64,000 nt of DNA, from positions 62,001 to 126,000 of the forward strand of contig DF239617.1 of NCBI GenBank assembly GCA_000507305.1, written 5' to 3'. Below are positions 63,704 to 64,000 of the stretch, in pieces; within the stretch, counting starts at the first letter, position 1, and every line of letters begins with the position of its first letter. The notes beneath the pieces are model-generated. The model did not search any database, had not been told where the DNA came from, and saw only the letters and a program-made list of their open reading frames with translations. Position numbers and translations under genes: made by a program. The DNA is from Breviolum minutum Mf 1.05b.01 (taxonomy: Eukaryota; Sar; Dinophyceae; Suessiales; Symbiodiniaceae).

Positions 63704-64000
63704 CATTGCCTGAAATACTAGCAGCTAGCACCTGCCTTGAAATAGGAAGTGCATTGTTTTCTGGAACTTTGTAGTACCTTCAGATTCTTTGGATTGCGAT
63801 GTTGAAGAGGAAGACCCCAATGAATGCAGTCAGAAAGTAATTCAAGAGTAGTTCACAAGTAGTTCAAAAGAGTTTTGGGAATGCAAGCTATTTCTGCAGG
63901 ACCCAGCTGCTCCTGATTTGCAAGCCGAAGAGGTTTGGTGGACTTCTTTGCTACTGGCAGTCTCTACACATTCTACACATTCTTTGTGCCTGTACGCAGA
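63704..64000. repeat. 300-bp intronic block, copy 2 (cut by window end)
   Basis: Starts CATTGCCTGAAATACTAGC and runs to the last base of the window. It is co-linear with copy 1 with scattered substitutions. Confidence 0.9.

Noticed and set aside
1..64000. CRISPR arrays
   Set aside because: The repeats are dispersed hairpins with unequal spacing, not short direct repeats with regular spacers.
1..64000. tRNA, rRNA or snRNA genes
   Set aside because: I saw no cloverleaf with A and B boxes and no conserved rRNA block; the hairpins seen are repeat elements.

Overview
This is nuclear DNA of a dinoflagellate, most likely of the Symbiodiniaceae type. The evidence is the gene style: many short exons in long introns, splice donors that are GT, GC or GA after an AG, and dozens of short terminal-inverted-repeat elements of the introner type. 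A UBL plus RCC1-repeat protein of a kind common in Symbiodinium, an intronless tandem-repeat protein, and every recognisable exon lying on the + strand fit the same picture. There is no operon, Shine-Dalgarno or CRISPR structure.

Layout: 1-1787 holds repeats and a long GTT microsatellite. 1788-2921 encodes a ubiquitin-like/RCC1-repeat protein interrupted by a 289-base assembly gap inside its repeat array. 2922-7114 is repeat-rich. 7115-21350 carries scattered, mostly unrecognised exons, including one EF-hand-like exon at 20137. 21535-30530 is a complete molybdenum-cofactor enzyme of the MoeA / gephyrin-E / Cnx1-E family, split into about 16 exons whose joints can be read from the family consensus. 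33408-40441 is a third multi-exon + strand gene or genes, with a 101-bp tandem repeat in one intron. 43752-46679 contains a CAP-Gly domain split over four exons. 47477-49063 is one intronless frame with three nearly identical 163-residue NTF2/SnoaL-like units. 50474-62300 carries about 16 short exons ending in an EF-hand loop and an IQ motif. 62873-64000 holds further coding fragments and a second copy of a 300-bp intronic block.

The most striking content is not the genes but the inserts. One family (A), about 100 bp, starts CTAGGTGGTGG and ends CCACCAACTAG. It has 17 full or near-full copies, one 3'-truncated copy and two fragments. All 20 lie in the same orientation as the genes, several have 4-5 bp target duplications, and the ends carry AG|GT and AG. 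At least nine other hairpin families (called B, C, D, E, F, G, H, I, J and V here) are interspersed, some nested. One pair of elements has its core inverted relative to its arms. The genes do not form an obvious pathway; they share only direction and architecture.
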